This document shows, one piece after another, positions 9,222 to 18,426 of a stretch of DNA of 51,928 bases. Positions within the stretch are counted from its first letter, which is position 1. Each line of letters opens with the position of its first letter. Location: contig NZ_JAQMSD010000053.1 in NCBI RefSeq assembly GCF_028330525.1, forward strand, positions 1 to 51,928, read 5' to 3'. Made by a program: the position numbers and the translations under genes. The notes beneath the pieces are model-generated. The model saw only the letters and a program-made list of their open reading frames with translations, ran no database searches and was not told the origin of the DNA. The DNA comes from Spirulina sp. CS-785/01. GTDB taxonomy: Bacteria > Cyanobacteriota > Cyanobacteriia > Cyanobacteriales > Spirulinaceae.

Positions 9222-10265
9222 TTGTCTAAACCCACTCGTGTCGCCATTTTAGGAGTAACCGGAGCAGTCGGAAGCGAACTTCTACAACTGTTAGAGGAGC
9301 GTAACTTTCCCCTTTCTTCCTTAAAATTGCTTGCCTCTCCTCGTTCTGCGGGGCGAACCTTAGACTTTAAAGGAGAAAGCCTCACCGTAGAAGCAGTTAA
9401 TGAAAACGCCTTTCAAGACGTTGATCTCGTCTTAGCCTCTGCGGGGGGAGCAACCTCAAAAACTTGGGCCAAAAAAGCCGTGGACGCTGGAGCAGTCGTC
9501 GTTGATAATTCCAGTGCCTTTCGGATGGATAAAAATGTTCCCTTAGTTGTTCCAGAAATTAACCCAGAAGCAGCCGCCAAGCATCAGGGAATCATTGCCA
9601 ACCCGAACTGTACCACGATTTTAATGGGGGTAGCCATTTATCCCCTGCATAAAATCCAAACCATTGAGCGCATTATCGTCGCCACCTATCAGTCGGCCAG
9701 TGGTGCAGGGGCCAGAGCCATGGAAGAATTGCGCGTCCAGTCTCAAGCCATTTTAAACGGAGAAACGCCCCAAGCAGAAATCTTACCCTATCCCATTGCC
9801 TTTAACTTATTTCCTCATAACTCGCCATTAAGTGAACAGGGGTATTGTGAGGAAGAACTGAAAATGCTCAAAGAAACCCGTAAAATATTTAGTGAACCGG
9901 ACTTGCGGGTAAGTGCCACTTGTGTGCGTGTTCCGGTGTTACGCGCTCACTCGGAAACCATTAACTTAGAATTTGCCCAACCGCTTACCATTGAACAGGC
10001 CAAAGAAGCCATTTCACAAGCCCCAGGAGTGAAACTCGTCGAAGACTGGCAGAAAAACTATTTCCCCATGCCCATGGAAGCGAGTGGCCAAGATGATGTC
10101 CTCGTAGGCCGCATTCGTCAGGACTTATCCCACCCCAACTGTTTAGAACTCTGGCTGAGTGGGGATCAAATTCGCAAAGGGGCCGCCTTAAATGCGGTAC
10201 AAATTGCAGAATTATTAGTCGAGAAAAACTGGTTAACCCCGCAACAACAGCGAGTTTCTGTGTAA
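9222..10265 (+). CDS. asd: Aspartate-semialdehyde dehydrogenase, TTG start
   Basis: This enzyme reduces aspartyl phosphate to aspartate semialdehyde, the branch point to lysine, threonine and methionine. The NADP-binding GVTGAVGSELL lies at the N-terminus; the catalytic Cys is in IANPNCTTIL and the active-site His in VPVLRAHSETIN. I choose TTG at 9222, because GGAGG (9209-9213) is exactly 8 nt upstream and the protein then begins directly before the Rossmann strand, giving 347 aa. The frame continues upstream to another TTG at 9192, which lacks such support. dapA, the next enzyme in lysine synthesis, follows after 156 bp. Confidence 0.96.
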   Translation: MSKPTRVAILGVTGAVGSELLQLLEERNFPLSSLKLLASPRSAGRTLDFKGESLTVEAVNENAFQDVDLVLASAGGATSKTWAKKAVDAGAVVVDNSSAFRMDKNVPLVVPEINPEAAAKHQGIIANPNCTTILMGVAIYPLHKIQTIERIIVATYQSASGAGARAMEELRVQSQAILNGETPQAEILPYPIAFNLFPHNSPLSEQGYCEEELKMLKETRKIFSEPDLRVSATCVRVPVLRAHSETINLEFAQPLTIEQAKEAISQAPGVKLVEDWQKNYFPMPMEASGQDDVLVGRIRQDLSHPNCLELWLSGDQIRKGAALNAVQIAELLVEKNWLTPQQQRVSV

Positions 10266-10421
10266 GCGAGGCGAACATTTTTAAGGCCATCGTGAGGTTT
10301 TGCCAGTGCTAATTCGCCAAGAATATTGCGCCCAAGGCGAACCCCATCATTCAAGTCGAGAATGGTATGACGACCCATCCAACAACAAATATCCACCAAC
10401 AACAAGGAGTGAACAATTAGT

Positions 10422-11306
10422 GTGAGTGACTTTGGTAACGTTATAACCGCAATGATCACGCCGTTTACGGCAGATGGTCAAGTCAACTATCCCGTTGTAG
10501 AAAAACTGGCCGCCCATTTAGTGGCCAACGGCTCAGACACCGTGTTAGTCTGTGGTACAACCGGAGAATCCCCCACCCTCACTTGGGAAGAAGAACACGA
10601 CCTCTTTCAAGTCGTCCAAAAGGCCGTGGGGTCCAAGGGGAAAGTTATTGCCGGGACTGGATCAAACTCCACCGCAGAAGCGATTGAGGCCACCGAAAAA
10701 GCCGCTAAACTGGGATTAGATGGCACATTACAAGTCGTTCCCTACTACAACAAACCTCCCCAAGAGGGCTTATATCAGCATTTTAGTGCCATTGCCAAAG
10801 CCGCCCCAGACTGTCCTGTGATGCTCTATAACATCCCTGGGCGGACGGGGACTCGCCTCAGCCCTGAAACCGTTGCTAAACTCGCGGAAATTGACAATAT
10901 TGTTGCTCTCAAGGAAGCCAGTGGCAGCGTTGATATTACCAGTCAAATGCGCCTTGTCACTCCTCCCGACTTTAGTATTTACTCTGGGGATGACTCTCTC
11001 ACTCTGCCTATGTTATCCGTCGGGGGTAAAGGGGTTGTCAGCGTCGCCAGTCACTTTGTCGGAAATAGTCTGCGGGAAATGATCCAAGCCTACCAAAACG
11101 GCGACCCCCAAACCGCGCAAAAACGGCATATTCAACTATTTCCCCTCTTTAAAGCTCTATTCTGCACCACTAACCCTATTCCGACTAAAACGGGTTTAAA
11201 ACTGCAAGGGTGGCAAGTGGGGCCCCTGCGTCTGCCTCTGTGTGATCCCACCCCAGAACAAGAACAGCACATTAAAGAAGTTTTACAGAAACTTAATTTG
11301 CTCTAA
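10422..11306 (+). CDS. dapA: 4-hydroxy-tetrahydrodipicolinate synthase, GTG start
   Basis: DapA condenses pyruvate with aspartate semialdehyde, the first committed step of lysine and diaminopimelate synthesis. The 294-aa TIM barrel shows GTTGESPT, the Tyr motif YNIPGRTG and the Schiff-base Lys in IVALKEASG. It starts with GTG at 10422; AAGGAG at 10404-10409 is 12 nt upstream, slightly far. The asd-dapA-RNase J order is common in cyanobacteria. It uses the product of asd, its immediate neighbour, so coordinated expression is likely. Confidence 0.96.
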   Translation: MSDFGNVITAMITPFTADGQVNYPVVEKLAAHLVANGSDTVLVCGTTGESPTLTWEEEHDLFQVVQKAVGSKGKVIAGTGSNSTAEAIEATEKAAKLGLDGTLQVVPYYNKPPQEGLYQHFSAIAKAAPDCPVMLYNIPGRTGTRLSPETVAKLAEIDNIVALKEASGSVDITSQMRLVTPPDFSIYSGDDSLTLPMLSVGGKGVVSVASHFVGNSLREMIQAYQNGDPQTAQKRHIQLFPLFKALFCTTNPIPTKTGLKLQGWQVGPLRLPLCDPTPEQEQHIKEVLQKLNLL

Positions 11307-11411
11307 CTCTGCATGACTCAAGAATTTGCGGTGTGTTCAGCTTAAAAATTGCTCTCAACCCTTGTTCTCTAAGACATGAACAAGGAATGAACCTCCTTGC
11401 CCTGTTAACAA

Positions 11412-13361
11412 ATGTCAAAACCTGTGAACCAAGTGAACGTGACTTCTAAACCCACGAAAAAACCAATCAAAAAAAACAGCCAAAATAACATGAGTAATAA
11501 CGGTAGTAAAAACGGTAAACAGCCCACCCTGAGAATTATTCCTTTGGGAGGACTCCACGAAATCGGGAAAAATACCTGTATTTTCGAGTATGGGGATGAG
11601 ATGGTTCTCTTAGATGCGGGAATTGGTTTCCCGACGGACGGAATGCACGGCATTAATGTGGTCATTCCTGATATGAGTTATGTCCTCGAAAACCGTCATA
11701 AAATTAAAGGGATGATTGTCACCCACGGTCACGAAGACCATATTGGGGGTATTGTCTATCATCTCAAACAATTTGATATTCCGGCGATTTATGGTCCTCA
11801 TTTAGCGTTAAATTTACTCAAAGATAAGTTAGCTGAAGCGGGACTGGAGCAACGCACGGAACTGCATAAAGTGAAACCCCGTGATGTGGTGCGGATTAGT
11901 CCGTCTTTTGTGGTGGAATATATCCGAAATACCCACTCTATCGCTGATAGTTGTACGGTGGCGATTAATACTCCTTTGGGGGTGGTGATTCATACCGGAG
12001 ATTTCAAAGTTGATCATACTCCTGTGGATGGGGAACATTTTGATCTGCAACGGTTAGCGGAACACGGGGATCAAGGGGTGCTGTGTTTGTTGAGTGACTC
12101 CACTAATGCGGAAGTGCCGGGTCATACTCCGTCGGAATATTCGGTTTATCCTAATTTGGACCGGGTGTTTTATCAAACCCCTGGACGGTTATTTGTGACT
12201 ACCTTTGCGTCCTCGGTGCATCGGGTGAATATTATTTTGCAATTGGCTGAGAAGCACAATCGGAAAGTGTTTGTGGTGGGTCGGTCGATGTTGAATGTGA
12301 TTGCCCATGCGCGGGAGTTGGGGTATATCAAATGTCGGGATGATTTGTTTGAACCGTTGAAAGGGTTGCGGAGTATTCCCGATGAGAAAGCGTTAATTTT
12401 GACTACGGGGTCCCAGGGGGAAACCTTGGCGGCCATGACGCGCATTGCGAAGGGGGAACACCGTCATATTGATATTAAGAAAGGGGATACGGTGGTGTTT
12501 TCGGCGAATCCTATTCCGGGGAATACGTTGGCGGTGTGTGATACCATTGACCGCTTGATGATGAAAGGGGCCGAGGTGATTTATGGCCGTCATCATGGGA
12601 TTCACGTTTCGGGCCACGGGTCTCAAGAGGATCATAAGTTGATGTTAGGGTTGACGAAACCTAAGTTTTTTGTCCCGGTTCATGGTCAGTATCGGATGTT
12701 GGTGAAACACGCTCGTATGGCTCATAAGATGGGGATTCCCGAAGAGAATACGGTGATTATTGATAATGGGGATATTGTGGAGTTAACGCGCGATCGCATC
12801 CAAATCGCAGGCCAAGTTCCGTCGGGGATTCAATTTGTGGATAATGCCGGGGTGATCCATGATGGGGTCATGGAAGAACGGCAACAACTGGCGGAGGATG
12901 GTGCTGTGACGGTGGCCGTTGCGGTGGACGGTCATTTACAGATGTTGGCTAATCCGGAAGTGCATTTGCGCGGGGTGGCGAGTATGATGGAGCGATCGCT
13001 GTTTCAACAACTGGTGGTTCGCACCGTTGAACGCATTTTAAGCGAACAGGGACAAAATTTTGTCAACCATCCTAAAGGTAAAACCGTTCAAGTGGACTGG
13101 GATGGCTTAAAAGACGAACTGCAAAGCAGTATCGAACGCTTGGCCCGACGCGAATTGCGGTGTCGTCCTCTGGTGGTTTTCCTGTTACAAACCCCAGAAG
13201 ATCAAGCACAGGATACTTCCCCTGTAAAACCGACTTCTCCCAAGTCTAAACCCAAGAAAACGGCAGCTAAAGCGGAGAGTACCCCAACTAAAGCGGGAAG
13301 TACCACAACGGTTAGCACTCCCCGACGACGGAGACGTTCTGCGGCTTCTGCTGCTTCATAA
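11412..13361 (+). CDS. rnj: Ribonuclease J
   Basis: RNase J is a metallo-beta-lactamase/beta-CASP ribonuclease with 5'-3' exonuclease and endonuclease activity in mRNA decay and processing. The 649-aa protein has the zinc ligands in THGHEDHIGG, the TGDFKVDHTP motif, the beta-CASP region, and the C-terminal domain. It carries a short Lys/Asn-rich N-terminal extension and a low-complexity basic C-terminal tail (Pro/Thr/Lys/Ala, then RRRRR) typical of cyanobacterial members. An internal ATG before SNNGSKNGKQP could be an alternative start. It follows dapA by 105 bp on the same strand. Confidence 0.95.
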   Translation: MSKPVNQVNVTSKPTKKPIKKNSQNNMSNNGSKNGKQPTLRIIPLGGLHEIGKNTCIFEYGDEMVLLDAGIGFPTDGMHGINVVIPDMSYVLENRHKIKGMIVTHGHEDHIGGIVYHLKQFDIPAIYGPHLALNLLKDKLAEAGLEQRTELHKVKPRDVVRISPSFVVEYIRNTHSIADSCTVAINTPLGVVIHTGDFKVDHTPVDGEHFDLQRLAEHGDQGVLCLLSDSTNAEVPGHTPSEYSVYPNLDRVFYQTPGRLFVTTFASSVHRVNIILQLAEKHNRKVFVVGRSMLNVIAHARELGYIKCRDDLFEPLKGLRSIPDEKALILTTGSQGETLAAMTRIAKGEHRHIDIKKGDTVVFSANPIPGNTLAVCDTIDRLMMKGAEVIYGRHHGIHVSGHGSQEDHKLMLGLTKPKFFVPVHGQYRMLVKHARMAHKMGIPEENTVIIDNGDIVELTRDRIQIAGQVPSGIQFVDNAGVIHDGVMEERQQLAEDGAVTVAVAVDGHLQMLANPEVHLRGVASMMERSLFQQLVVRTVERILSEQGQNFVNHPKGKTVQVDWDGLKDELQSSIERLARRELRCRPLVVFLLQTPEDQAQDTSPVKPTSPKSKPKKTAAKAESTPTKAGSTTTVSTPRRRRRSAASAAS

Positions 13362-13454
13362 TTAATTGGGTTGTTGGTTGTTGGTTCTTTGTGACAAAGG
13401 AAACAGGGAGTTATCAACCAATGACCAATGACTAATTACTAATTACCAATGACT

Positions 13455-15467
13455 CTAAATTAAAACCGCCTGAATGCGGGCTTTTGTGAGTTCTCTGACT
13501 AGGCGTTGGCCTTGGTGTTCATAAAAGGGAGAGGGCCAAGTAGCGGGTAACTGTGTCATAAAATTTCGGGCTTCTCCGAGGGGACATCCTGACACCCTCG
13601 CCAAAATATTTGCCCCTTCAAAGGCCGCCGTTGTGGAGTTGACTTTCTTAATTTGAACGTGCCACCGTTTAAGGAACATACTGCCAATTTCGACCCGGCG
13701 TAACCCTTCTATGGTGGCTAAAACTACCAAGCGATCGCCGATTTCCACCCGGACATCATCCCAAGGCATAAAACGGGGTGAGGCCGGGGGTTTTTGGTGT
13801 AACAGAGGCACGACCCCGTAACCATAGGCAATATCTCCCAGTAATAACCCATGTAAGGTGTCAATAGCTTCAATTTGATATTCCGTCACCAAAATAGTTT
13901 GTTGATCAAAGCGAAATAAACTGAGAATCTTTTCCCCAAAGGCCGCCCCAGCAAAGGCTTCCGCCATCACAGCATAGGTACATAAAACCTGCGCTTGGGG
14001 CAAAATGGTGGAGAGGTGGCGACTCAACCGTTGGCCATAAGTCCGAATCGCTAAACGAGTATTGGGGTTTACCTCATAGGCCATTAAAGCCACCTCTAAA
14101 TTAACAATTTCATCATCCGTAGCCACGACAACGCTTTTCGCCGTGGCAATATTACTTTGGGGGAGAGCGTGTTGGAGGTTGCCCTTAATTAAGGGAATGT
14201 GCGGTAAGAGGTTCAGGTCAAAATGAGTATTGAGGGTAATACCCACCAAGGGCTGTTTAAAGGTTTGCAGTAACCGGGCCACCCGTTGTCCCACTCGGCC
14301 TAGGCCAATAATCACTACATGATCTTGACTGGGAATGGGAGGGCGTTTTTTGGTGAATTGAAATTGAGAGGAGAGGAGGGCCTCGGTGAGTAACGCATAG
14401 AGGACTCCCACAAAAGCAGTCCCCGCAATGGTTAAACTCAGGGCAAAAAGCTGTAATTGCCAAGGAATATCCGGTTGAGCGAAGTTAGAAAACAGATCGC
14501 CATATCCCCCTAATAATAAAATAGCTGTGTAATAAAAGGCAGTCACTAGGGACGTTTCGGGGGTATAGAGATGAAACAAAATTGTGCCAAGGCCGAGTAA
14601 ACAGAGGATAATGAAGCCGGAAAAGAGGGAAACCCGGCGTAATTGTTGCTGAAAACTGAGTTGCCAAAATTGGCTGAGTTGTTGCTGGACATTGCGCCAA
14701 GTGAATTGTTGCCACAGATGTTGCCAGCGTTGGCGTTTCTTGGCTTGACTGGCGAGGACTTCTTTTTCTTGTTGATGGATGAGAAATTGATCGGCGGTTT
14801 CAACATAAACGAGGGTATCTGCCGAATGAAGATAGGTGTCGGGATGCCAATTATAAAAGGATGGGTAGGTGGGTTGATAGGCGGGGAAATAGAGGAGGAG
14901 GCGACGGTGACGGTGGTTGAGGTCCCCTAGTTGGCGGGTGTTCACCCAGGGATGATGGGAGGGGAGGGTTTGTTTTACCACGCGCAACCATTGGCCATCG
15001 AGGTTGAAAAAACCGAGGGTATCTGTTCCTAGGGCAGCAATGGCAAAGGCCGCGGCTGGCAGTTGTGTGGGTTCAAAGGCGGTAAAGTTGCCGAGTTGCT
15101 GGCTGAGGAGTTGATTGAGGTTATGTTTCCCGGAGCGAATGACAAGACGGGTGTGGGGGTTGAGTTGACGAATTGCGATCGCAGTTTCAGCGTTCACTCG
15201 TTCATTACTGGTGACAATTAAAGCAGCCCGACAGCGTTCAATTTGAGCTTGTTCCAAGATTGTATCTTGGCAACAATCCCCAATAATTAATTGTTTGAGT
15301 AACTTGTGACAATTGGGAATTTCCCACTCTTGGGGCAAGGTTTGTTCAATGGCAATTACCGGAACACCAAACTCTTTGAGGGCAACAATACAATGTTGTC
15401 CTAAACTGCCTAATCCCAACACAAGAAAGTGATCTAGGGGGTTAGATGAGGGGGGCTGTGTGTCCAT
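13455..15467 (-). CDS. Potassium channel-like protein with two TrkA/RCK NAD-binding domains
   Basis: This 670-aa protein has an N-terminal TrkA-N (RCK) domain with GLGSLG (about residues 14-25), then two transmembrane helices around a pore loop with GGYGDL (near residue 322), which resembles the K+ selectivity signature GYGD. A second TrkA-N domain (VVIIGLGRVGQ) and a C-terminal TrkA-C region follow. I infer a tetrameric 2TM K+ or cation channel gated by ligand binding on both flanking RCK domains. It is single-gene, leftward, convergent with RNase J. The start at 15467 is directly before the first domain. Ion selectivity is inference from one motif. Confidence 0.85.
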   Translation of the reverse strand: MDTQPPSSNPLDHFLVLGLGSLGQHCIVALKEFGVPVIAIEQTLPQEWEIPNCHKLLKQLIIGDCCQDTILEQAQIERCRAALIVTSNERVNAETAIAIRQLNPHTRLVIRSGKHNLNQLLSQQLGNFTAFEPTQLPAAAFAIAALGTDTLGFFNLDGQWLRVVKQTLPSHHPWVNTRQLGDLNHRHRRLLLYFPAYQPTYPSFYNWHPDTYLHSADTLVYVETADQFLIHQQEKEVLASQAKKRQRWQHLWQQFTWRNVQQQLSQFWQLSFQQQLRRVSLFSGFIILCLLGLGTILFHLYTPETSLVTAFYYTAILLLGGYGDLFSNFAQPDIPWQLQLFALSLTIAGTAFVGVLYALLTEALLSSQFQFTKKRPPIPSQDHVVIIGLGRVGQRVARLLQTFKQPLVGITLNTHFDLNLLPHIPLIKGNLQHALPQSNIATAKSVVVATDDEIVNLEVALMAYEVNPNTRLAIRTYGQRLSRHLSTILPQAQVLCTYAVMAEAFAGAAFGEKILSLFRFDQQTILVTEYQIEAIDTLHGLLLGDIAYGYGVVPLLHQKPPASPRFMPWDDVRVEIGDRLVVLATIEGLRRVEIGSMFLKRWHVQIKKVNSTTAAFEGANILARVSGCPLGEARNFMTQLPATWPSPFYEHQGQRLVRELTKARIQAVLI

Positions 15468-15474
15468 ACCTTAC

Positions 15475-15597
15475 TGGGTAATGGGTAATAGGTAATAGGT
15501 ACTAGGTAATAGGTACTAGGTAATGGGTAATAGGTACTAGGTAATAAGTGATAGGTAATAGGTACTAGGGAATAGGGAATAGGGAATAGATAATTGG
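15475..15597. repeat. Low-complexity TAGGTAATAGGTAC repeat tract
   Basis: About 120 bp consist of degenerate short units built from GGTAATA, GGTACTA and GGGAATA. The tract abuts the start codon of the channel gene (15467), so its promoter lies within or beyond it. Such tracts are prone to slippage. Confidence 0.85.
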
Positions 15598-15760
15598 TGA
15601 TTAGCATCCGAAGGTCGAAGGTAGTAGGCAGAGGGAAGTCAAGCTAAAAAGAAGGTCAGGAACTAATCACAGCAAAGCTTTTAGCCAACTTTCAGCAATT
15701 TTTAGTTTCTGGAAAGTCATTGTTTGGTTTGAACCGACAATCTAGAATCGGCAACCCAAT

Positions 15761-15798
15761 ATTAAGCCCTAAAACGAAATATTAAGCCCTAAAACGAA
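15761..15798. repeat. 18-20-bp tandem direct repeat
   Basis: ATTAAGCCCTAAAACGAA occurs at 15761-15778 and again at 15781-15798, directly upstream of the predicted Pho box. It could be part of the phoX regulatory region (an extra operator) or a local duplication. Confidence 0.85.
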
Positions 15799-15799
15799 C

Positions 15800-15843
15800 T
15801 TTAACGGGAATTTTTCCGTTTCTTAACCTGTTGATAATATAGT
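15800..15843 (+). promoter_or_regulatory. Probable Pho box and -10 element upstream of phoX
   Basis: Three 8-bp units recur with 11-bp spacing: TTTAACGG (15800), TTTTTCCG (15811) and CTTAACCT (15822). The last matches the CTTAACCT unit I know from cyanobacterial SphR/PhoB-type operators. TATAGT at 15838-15843 is a plausible -10, placing the operator over the -35 region as in activator-dependent Pho promoters. The gene downstream is a phosphatase, which supports the call. Confidence 0.65.
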
Positions 15844-15969
15844 ACGCTTACCTTGAACGGTGTTTGCCTATGTAAAACGATTAAGCTGCAATTCTACTCT
15901 CGGTAGATTGAGTAGAACCCAGTAGAACATAGAACAAAACAAATAAGATTTCAAAAATAAAGATTCTTT

Positions 15970-18186
15970 ATGGGAATGAAACGCCGTAATTTTCTCCTTT
16001 TCTTGGGTGCAAGTGCGGGCAGTGTGGCCTTAAACTCACTGGCCTCTCCCCCCCGTCCGGGGACTTCCATGGCTTTTTCCGGAGAGGCCCTAGCTGCAAC
16101 TCCGAACGGAATGAGCTTTTCTCCGGTTAAATTGCCAATTCCATTAGGGATTGAGAATTTATCCAAAGACCAACAAATTAGTGATTATAGTCGCTTCACC
16201 GTCCAAGATGACATGGTATTACCGGACGGTTTTACCTATGATGTCATTGCCGCTTGGGGCGACTCCGTAGGCAATTCTCGCTTTGGGTACAATAACGACT
16301 ATCTTTCCTTTGTCGAGACGGGGCCCAATGAAGGCTTTTTAACCGTTAATTTCGAGTATATTAGCGGGGCAACCTGGGCGCAAACTTACCCCCAAGTCAT
16401 TGGCAAAGACCTCCCCTTAGAAGAAATTAAAGGGAAAGGGGAGATTGATGTTTTTGCCCTAGAGGAGGGGGATGAGTTAAAAGAGAAATGTGTTGCGATC
16501 GCTAAAGAAATGATGACCGACCTCGGCATTGGGATTATTTCCCTCCGTCGAAACAACAACGGTCAATGGGTTCGCACCAACAGCAACGCAGACCGCCGCA
16601 TTAACGGCATTTCCGGCTTAGAAGACGGGAATTATGTCTCCGCCACTGGCCCGGCCATTGCCGTCTTCACCAAGGAGAATAAACTGGGTTATGATGACGG
16701 CCTTGGGAGTCGTATTATTGGCACATTTGACAACTGTGCCGGAGGGACTTCCCCTTGGGGAACGGTTTTTAGTGCCGAAGAAAACTACCAAAACCACCTC
16801 TACGAACCCGTCATGGCCGACGGTTCATCTTATAGTCCCAGTAAAATGCCCTTTAAACTGGCCGATGACAGCGAACATGGGGGAGGGAATGCCCTAGGGT
16901 ATGCCAGCAACAAATATGGCTGGATGGTTGAAGTTGATCCCGCTAACCCCAACGACTACGGCACTAAACACAGTTGGTTGGGCCGTTATCGTCACGAAGC
17001 CGTCGGGTTTAATGTACAAGCCGGGAAACGATTGGCCATTTATTCAGGGTGCGATCGCAGGGGCGGACACCTCTATAAATTCGTCTCCGACAACACCGTC
17101 CGCACCCCCCAAGACAAAGCCAACTCCCGTCTTCTAGAAAACGGAATGCTCTACGGGGCGAAATTTTATCCCAACGGCACAGGAAAATGGGTCGCCCTCA
17201 CCCCCGACACCCCCGTTGATCCCATCCTTCCCTCCCAAGTGGCCGGCGGGATGATCACCCTCCCCAACCCCAACCGGGAAGAAGGCGGCATCATCAAAGT
17301 CACCGATGACGCAGAAGCCAAAACCTTCCAACGTCAATTCCGCACCCTCGGTGACATTTACCAAGGCAACAACACCGAAAAACAAGGGGCCATCCTCATT
17401 GATGCCCACTTCGCCGCCACCGCAGCCGGAATCACCACCACAGCCCGTCCTGAAGATACCATTATCGGCCCCGATGGCACACTCTTTATCGCCTTCACCT
17501 CCGGTTCTCCTGGGGGTGACGGTGGCCCCGATACCGATATCTTTCAAGGGCCAAACGGAGAAACCCCCTATGAATATGGTTGGATTGTCAAATTAATCGA
17601 AGACGAAAACGAACCCGCCGCCATGAGCTTCCGGTGGGAAAGCCTCGCATTGGGGGGAGAACCCGCAGAAGGGGGCGCAGGGTTTGCCAACCCCGACAAC
17701 CTCGAAGTTGATCAAGGGGGGAATGTTTGGATGGTGACAGATATTTCTACCAGTAAACAAAACAACGCCATCCCCTCCCGCATAGAAGGCAGCAACGACA
17801 ACAAAACCCCAGTGAGTCAGAGTGCCTTACGGGGTTTATTTGGGAATAACTCCATTTGGTTCATTTCCACCTCTGGAGACAATGCAGGAGAGGCGTATCC
17901 CTTCGGCATTGGACCGATGGAAACCGAATGCACTGGGCCCTTTTTCACCCAAGATCAACAAACCCTCTTTCTTGCCGTCCAACACCCCGGAGAAGTCCAC
18001 GGCATTCGGCAAAACGGGGCTAGCGAAAGCCGTAAATTTGCGGTTAAAACCACGGATGGGGAGGAGTTCATGCAAACGCGGACTGTGCCGTTAGGGTCCA
18101 ATTGGCCCGGAAAAGGACGCAATGATCCCCCAAAACCCGCCGTTGTGGCTATTCGTCGTTTAGATAATCAGTCGATAAGCGTATAG
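15970..18186 (+). CDS. phoX: PhoX-type alkaline phosphatase (DUF839), Tat-exported
   Basis: PhoX is a Ca/Fe-dependent phosphomonoesterase that releases phosphate from organic phosphates outside the cytoplasm. The 738-aa product opens with a twin-arginine signal, KRRNFLLFLGAS (residues 4-15), followed by a short hydrophobic stretch. The DUF839 body shows blocks such as WGDSVG, FGYNNDYLSF, GTSPWGTVFSAEENYQNH, GRYRHEAVGF and YSGCDRRGGHLYKFVSD, which hold the metal-coordinating and active-site region. Length is usual for cyanobacterial PhoX. A probable Pho box lies about 140 bp upstream, so induction in phosphate starvation is expected. It is transcribed alone. Confidence 0.9.
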   Translation: MGMKRRNFLLFLGASAGSVALNSLASPPRPGTSMAFSGEALAATPNGMSFSPVKLPIPLGIENLSKDQQISDYSRFTVQDDMVLPDGFTYDVIAAWGDSVGNSRFGYNNDYLSFVETGPNEGFLTVNFEYISGATWAQTYPQVIGKDLPLEEIKGKGEIDVFALEEGDELKEKCVAIAKEMMTDLGIGIISLRRNNNGQWVRTNSNADRRINGISGLEDGNYVSATGPAIAVFTKENKLGYDDGLGSRIIGTFDNCAGGTSPWGTVFSAEENYQNHLYEPVMADGSSYSPSKMPFKLADDSEHGGGNALGYASNKYGWMVEVDPANPNDYGTKHSWLGRYRHEAVGFNVQAGKRLAIYSGCDRRGGHLYKFVSDNTVRTPQDKANSRLLENGMLYGAKFYPNGTGKWVALTPDTPVDPILPSQVAGGMITLPNPNREEGGIIKVTDDAEAKTFQRQFRTLGDIYQGNNTEKQGAILIDAHFAATAAGITTTARPEDTIIGPDGTLFIAFTSGSPGGDGGPDTDIFQGPNGETPYEYGWIVKLIEDENEPAAMSFRWESLALGGEPAEGGAGFANPDNLEVDQGGNVWMVTDISTSKQNNAIPSRIEGSNDNKTPVSQSALRGLFGNNSIWFISTSGDNAGEAYPFGIGPMETECTGPFFTQDQQTLFLAVQHPGEVHGIRQNGASESRKFAVKTTDGEEFMQTRTVPLGSNWPGKGRNDPPKPAVVAIRRLDNQSISV

Positions 18187-18233
18187 GCTGATGTTTGGTT
18201 GTCTGTGAGAGTCATTAACAGGCAACCAAGCTA

Positions 18234-18312
18234 TGATAATTGATGAACCACAAAGACACAAAGGACACAAAGCAGTAAGTCGAATCGCCACAAACAACAA
18301 ACAACAAACAAC
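18234..18312. repeat. Left arm of a long inverted repeat
   Basis: The 40-bp core at 18246-18285 is identical to the reverse complement of 22889-22928, and similarity continues for about 80 bp in total, including a run of CAAACAA units. The two arms frame the NTT/HEAT gene and the TnpB element. A more diverged copy of the ACCACAAAGACACAAAGGACAC unit lies near 41289-41316. Confidence 0.93.
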
Positions 18313-18341
18313 AATTACCAAAAAATTTTGGGTCTAAAGCC

Positions 18342-18358
18342 TCGCCCTTTTAGGGCGA
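18342..18358 (+). repeat. Left-end hairpin of the tnpB element
   Basis: TCGCCC (18342-18347) pairs with GGGCGA (18353-18358) around a TTTTA loop. It sits about 25 nt inside the inferred left boundary, the usual position of subterminal hairpins recognised as single-stranded DNA by TnpA. Confidence 0.7.
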
Positions 18359-18426
18359 CTTTTACCCGTTGAATTCACGCTCTAAGAATTTATGCTATAG
18401 TATTTTAATGATTGGTTAGTCGAGCT

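Noticed and set aside
15475..15597. Possible CRISPR-like array
   Set aside because: Units are short, degenerate and contiguous, without spacers of constant length; no cas genes are present anywhere in the window.
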